A stretch of DNA of 7,915 nt from assembly GCA_017531065.1 (NCBI GenBank), contig JAFXLR010000076.1:1-7915 (forward strand), read 5' to 3'. The notes beneath the pieces are model-generated. The model did not search any database, was not told where the DNA came from, and was given only the letters and a program-made list of their open reading frames with translations. Position 1 is the stretch's first letter. The number at the start of each line of letters is the position of its first letter. Source of the DNA: Bacilli bacterium. GTDB taxonomy: Bacteria; Bacillota_I; Bacilli_A; RFN20; CAG-826. Both the position numbers and the translations under genes were made by a program. Shown here in pieces: positions 5,579 through 7,915 of the stretch.

Positions 5579-6116
5579 ATTCTGTTCTGGATTCTTCGAG
5601 GGCCGCTTTGACCTTCTTAAGCGCCATGGAGTATTTCCAAGTGACGGTTCCTAAAGGAAGATGGAGGATCTCGGCGATTTCGCGATGCTTGTAGTCGCCG
5701 ATTGCATAGAGCATAAGGATGTTGAATTCGTCTTCGGCTAAAACCTTGTTGGCGATCGCGATGGTTGGGGACTCGATGTCGCCAAGATAATAAACTCCGT
5801 TAGCGGATGGCTCTTGGGCGAAATCATAAGAGACTTCGCGGTTCCTTTTCTTGAGCTCGCTAAGTGCGGCGTTCTTCGCAATCGTCAAAAGCCAGTTCCT
5901 TGCGCTGGTGCCAAGACGATAGGACTGGATATTGTCATAGCAGCTTACATAGGTCTGCTGCATGACGTCTTCGGCTAATTGGTAATCATGCAAAATAGGC
6001 AAAACAAAGGTGAAAACACCTTTGCTCGTTAAGACATAGATGTCTCCTAGAGCATTGCTGTCGCCTTTTTGAAGGGCGGTCATCGCTTTTTCAAGCTTTT
6101 GCTCGTCGATAGCCAT
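5541..6116 (-). CDS. RNA polymerase sigma factor, ECF (sigma-70 group 4) type
   Basis: Directs RNA polymerase to a dedicated set of promoters. It is 191 residues, typical for ECF factors. Region 2 spans about residues 22-92: DYQLAEDVMQQTYVSCYDNI (core binding, 2.2) and ARNWLLTIAKNAALSELKKRNRE (2.3/2.4, -10 recognition). After a 30-residue linker, region 4 spans about 126-175 with the helix-turn-helix HREIAEILHLPLGTVTWKYSMALKKVK for the -35 element. There is no region 3. It is not SigI, although its partner looks RsgI-like; an ECF factor paired with an RsgI-like protein is known from Clostridium thermocellum (sigma-24C). The start is ATG with AGGA (6126-6123) 6 bases upstream. The TGA stop lies inside the downstream anti-sigma gene. 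The visible promoter is sigma-A-like. Target genes cannot be read from the window. Confidence 0.95.
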   Translation of the reverse strand: MAIDEQKLEKAMTALQKGDSNALGDIYVLTSKGVFTFVLPILHDYQLAEDVMQQTYVSCYDNIQSYRLGTSARNWLLTIAKNAALSELKKRNREVSYDFAQEPSANGVYYLGDIESPTIAIANKVLAEDEFNILMLYAIGDYKHREIAEILHLPLGTVTWKYSMALKKVKAALEESRTEYEREHELGYKNA

Positions 6117-6156
6117 AAGTTTTCCTGTTCTAGGTGCATTTTAAACTCAAATGCCG

Positions 6157-6186
6157 ATTATAGAAACAAAAGGAATATCCACTCAA
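6157..6186 (-). promoter_or_regulatory. Promoter of the sigma/anti-sigma operon
   Basis: On the minus strand: TTGAGT (6186-6181), an 18-base spacer, then a perfect TATAAT (6162-6157). Predicted start is near 6150, giving a leader of about 34 bases containing AGGA ahead of the sigma ATG. It looks sigma-A dependent; I do not see a typical ECF autoregulated promoter (AAC-type -35 with CGT-type -10) in the 150 bases upstream. Confidence 0.6.
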
Positions 6187-6210
6187 CAAGGGGGCTCTAG
6201 TAGATATTCC
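6172..6210. repeat. Inverted repeat GGAATATC/GATATTCC overlapping the sigma promoter; terminator or operator
   Basis: GGAATATC (6172-6179) and GATATTCC (6203-6210) form a perfect 8-bp stem around 23 bases; after one mismatch ACT/AGT (6181-6183 / 6199-6201) can extend it inward. Read on the minus strand the repeat is followed at once by TTTTGTTT, so it could end the polymerase/YolD transcript. One arm lies in the spacer of the sigma promoter and the -35 box is in the loop, so it could equally be an operator. Confidence 0.5.
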
Positions 6211-6261
6211 AAATCCGGAAGGTGGATTCACCCTATTAATAGAAGTGGTTCTGTTTTTATT

Positions 6262-6280
6262 GGAAAACTAATTGTTTTCC
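6262..6280 (-). other. Hairpin spanning the end of the YolD-like gene
   Basis: GGAAAAC (6262-6268) pairs perfectly with GTTTTCC (6274-6280) around a 5-base loop. The TAG stop of the YolD-like gene (6270-6268) sits across loop and stem. On the coding strand the hairpin is followed by AATAAAAACAG, not T, so it is not a standard terminator. It could protect the 3' end or be fortuitous. Confidence 0.3.
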
Positions 6281-6582
6281 TTTAAACCAACCAAATTTCT
6301 GAGGTCGACTCTGGTGCCTCCAACCACCAAAAACATGAACGTTTTGCTGATCTCGGAAATGATGCCGATGATCTTGTGGATGTAGCCGTTCTCGTAATAG
6401 GACACTTCGATATTTTGGCCATGGTAAGAGGCAAGGACATCGTTGATTCTTCTAGCCTCATCTTCCATGAGCTGTGGTTTTGGTTTCTTGCCTTTGTCAT
6501 AGGCCATCTTCATAAGGAAGTCCGCTTGGGAATCAAGTGACTTATATGGTGCCCATTTCATCATGCCTCTGTCTTTTCTCAT
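6268..6582 (-). CDS. YolD-like protein, partner of the translesion polymerase
   Basis: Small protein (104 residues) of the YolD-like family, which in Bacillota is regularly encoded next to UmuC/UvrX-type polymerases and has been proposed to act with them; the mechanism is not established. The family signature is at the N-terminus: RKDRGMMKWAPYKSL (2-16), matching the DRGxxKW core. The C-terminal half (IHKIIGIISEISKTFMFLVVGGTRVDLRNLVGL) is a predicted beta-rich segment also typical of the family, where YolD proteins discuss an I-x-x-I pattern and a final hydrophobic strand. The start is ATG with AGGAGG (6597-6592) 9 bases upstream, and its ATG overlaps the polymerase TGA as ATGA, pointing to coupled translation. 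The stop is TAG inside a small hairpin. The usual family length is around 100, so it appears complete. Confidence 0.88.
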   Translation of the reverse strand: MRKDRGMMKWAPYKSLDSQADFLMKMAYDKGKKPKPQLMEDEARRINDVLASYHGQNIEVSYYENGYIHKIIGIISEISKTFMFLVVGGTRVDLRNLVGLKENN

Positions 6583-7820
6583 CTTCTGTGTCCTCCTATC
6601 TGTTCATTTCTTCTCATCGCTGTGCTGTTTTTAAGCAAAGCGCTTGCTCGAAGCGCGCTGTTATCGCCAAACATCCTATGGATGGAGTCGAGCGCATCAT
6701 TCAGTTTCGAGCGTTCTATCTGATCGTCTTGGTCTTCGAATAAAGAGAGCTGCACGGAATCTGCCTTGCCAAATGAGCCATAAGAGATTCCGATGCCTCT
6801 GATCTTCACGTTGTAGGCGCTAGCGAGGAACATATCCTCAATCGCCTCGTATAGGGTGTCCGTGTCATCTGTCTTGTATGGCAACGTCCAGCTCTTGTTG
6901 AAGGACGTTCCATCTTCGAACCCAGCGTACACAGAGACCTTGCCTGCCAAAGAGTCTTGCTCCCTTAACCTTTGAGAAAGGTTGTCATTCATCTCTCTCA
7001 AGAGGAGCAGTGCCTCGTCTGGAAAATACCCACGAATCAGGGTCTGTCCACATGAAAGAGACGTGTTTTGTGGGACATATTTGTTTTGGATGTCGCTTTC
7101 ATCGATGCCGTTTGCAAGGTCTTTGAGCTGATCGCCCATGATGCCAAATTCTTTTCTGAGAAGGTCAATTGGGGCTAAAGCGAGTTCCTTGAGAGACCTG
7201 ATTCCAATCCTTGCTAGATGGTTTGAGGTGCCGTCGCTAATGCTCCAGACCTTGGTGATTGGTTTGATCTTCCAGAGCTTCGTAGGCACATCCTCATAAT
7301 TCCAGTGGGCGATATAAGGGGCTTTCTTCTTGCCCTCGTTGTCTAAGGCTGCTTTTGCTAAGAACATGTTTGGCCCGATTCCGGCCGTGGCAAGAAGTCC
7401 TAGCTTGTCCCAAATGGTTTTTTGGATTCTGGCGACCAGTTCTTCGGCTGTGCAGCGATACATCTTGAGATATGGTCCGATATTGAGGAAGGACTCATCG
7501 ACCGAGTAGACGTGAAGGTCTTCTTCGGAGACAAAATCGAGGAAGATAGAGACGACTTTGCAAGATAACGTGAGGTAATAAGACATACGTGGGACCGCGA
7601 AAATCATCCCTGGAACATTGGGAAGGTCTTTCTTCCTACAAACATTGCTGCAGCCATACTTTTCCTTAAGGAAAGGGGTGACGCTCATGACGACGCTGTT
7701 CTCGCTGCGGTATGGATCTACGCAGACCAAAGGCGTTGTGAAAATATCGAGGTGGCGGCAAGCGCACTCGCAAGAGGCGTAAAAACTTTTCAAGTCGATA
7801 ATCGCAATGACCTTCTCCAT
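6579..7820 (-). CDS. Y-family translesion DNA polymerase (UmuC/UvrX-like)
   Basis: Error-prone polymerase that copies past lesions when the replicative enzyme stalls; 413 residues, the usual length of the Bacillota UvrX/YqjW group. Palm and fingers: IIDLKSFYASCE (7-18) with catalytic Asp9 and presumed steric-gate Tyr14; SVVMSVTP (42-49); YSVDESF (105-111) with catalytic Asp108 and Glu109. Thumb: GIGPNMFLAKAALDNEGKK (147-165) and the helix-hairpin-helix region around 195-240 (HLARIGIRSLKELA). The little-finger domain occupies about 250-350. QLSLF (357-361) is a consensus sliding-clamp binding motif, followed by a tail of about 50 residues. The start is ATG with GGAG (7830-7827) 6 bases upstream. 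It is followed by the overlapping YolD-like gene. There is no UmuD-like gene in view and no full LexA box in the 95 bases upstream. Unusual: C17, C19 and C21 lie together next to the active site. Confidence 0.95.
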   Translation of the reverse strand: MEKVIAIIDLKSFYASCECACRHLDIFTTPLVCVDPYRSENSVVMSVTPFLKEKYGCSNVCRKKDLPNVPGMIFAVPRMSYYLTLSCKVVSIFLDFVSEEDLHVYSVDESFLNIGPYLKMYRCTAEELVARIQKTIWDKLGLLATAGIGPNMFLAKAALDNEGKKKAPYIAHWNYEDVPTKLWKIKPITKVWSISDGTSNHLARIGIRSLKELALAPIDLLRKEFGIMGDQLKDLANGIDESDIQNKYVPQNTSLSCGQTLIRGYFPDEALLLLREMNDNLSQRLREQDSLAGKVSVYAGFEDGTSFNKSWTLPYKTDDTDTLYEAIEDMFLASAYNVKIRGIGISYGSFGKADSVQLSLFEDQDDQIERSKLNDALDSIHRMFGDNSALRASALLKNSTAMRRNEQIGGHRR

Positions 7821-7915
7821 AACTGTCTCCGAACGAGGGGACTTAATTGAAACTGGTTTTGGGAAGAGAAAAAATACGATTTCGAAAATAAGAGGGTCCG
7901 GCTATGGATTTTTCC
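7821..7915. other. Region upstream of the polymerase gene, no confident element
   Basis: Contains the polymerase ribosome binding site (GGAG, 7827-7830 on the minus strand). I do not see a convincing promoter for the polymerase: TATTTT-like A/T tracts occur near 7871-7876 but no good -35 box is at the right distance. CGAAC at 7830-7834 is half of a Gram-positive LexA box; the partner half is absent. The window ends here, so a promoter further out is possible. Confidence 0.4.

Noticed and set aside
5541..6116. SigI identity for the sigma factor, given the RsgI-like partner
   Set aside because: The protein has clear ECF region 2 and region 4 with a standard helix-turn-helix, which SigI proteins do not share in this form.
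7830..7843. LexA (DinR) box upstream of the polymerase
   Set aside because: Only the CGAAC half matches; the expected GTTCG is GGACT, with one matching base.
7904..7915. Start of a divergent plus-strand gene (ATG GAT TTT TCC) with AGAGGG upstream
   Set aside because: Only four codons are visible and there is no good plus-strand promoter at proper spacing; possible but not supportable.
1..7915. TGA=Trp genetic code, as in many Mollicutes
   Set aside because: TGA ends the sigma gene and the polymerase gene at sensible family lengths with overlapping downstream starts, and Trp is encoded by TGG throughout.
1..7915. tRNA, rRNA, CRISPR array, insertion sequence, attachment site
   Set aside because: Intergenic gaps are all under about 155 bases and hold only promoters, hairpins and ribosome sites; no direct-repeat arrays or transposase sequence were seen.

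Overview
The window carries eight protein-coding genes and almost no non-coding space. It looks chromosomal and comes from a low-to-moderate GC member of the Bacillota, most likely a Bacilli-type lineage. The reasons are strong AGGAGG-type ribosome binding sites, sigma-A-like promoters, T-tailed hairpin terminators, a Y-family polymerase coupled to a YolD-like gene (a Bacillota arrangement), and a sigma factor paired with an RsgI-like anti-sigma protein. TGA is a genuine stop: it ends the sigma factor gene and the polymerase gene, so this is not a TGA=Trp mycoplasma. I cannot name the genus; an uncultured gut Bacilli lineage would fit but is only a guess.

Left third, plus strand: the 3' nine-tenths of uvrB (nucleotide excision repair; the N-terminus with Walker A lies outside the window), then secG (Sec translocon subunit) with its own promoter and terminator, then a short, divergent folD (one-carbon metabolism). 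folD ends at a hairpin that also terminates the opposing gene.

Right two thirds, minus strand, in transcription order from the right edge: a UmuC/UvrX-like translesion polymerase and a YolD-like protein joined by an ATGA stop/start overlap; then an ECF-type sigma factor and a large single-pass membrane anti-sigma candidate whose start codon lies inside the sigma gene; then, behind its own promoter, a six-helix membrane protein of the DUF308/HdeD type. Each of these three units has a visible promoter or terminator, except that no clear promoter is seen for the polymerase.

The part most worth following up is the sigma/anti-sigma module (4010-6116). The extracytoplasmic region next to the membrane resembles RsgI, but the Asn-Pro dipeptide at which RsgI proteins cleave themselves reads Thr-Pro here. 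The cytoplasmic part is built from three FVP repeats instead of a recognisable RsgI N-domain, and the protein ends in a Trp/Gly/His-rich tail. The sigma promoter is overlapped by an 8-bp inverted repeat. The UvrB and FolD sequences also depart from their families at normally conserved positions.
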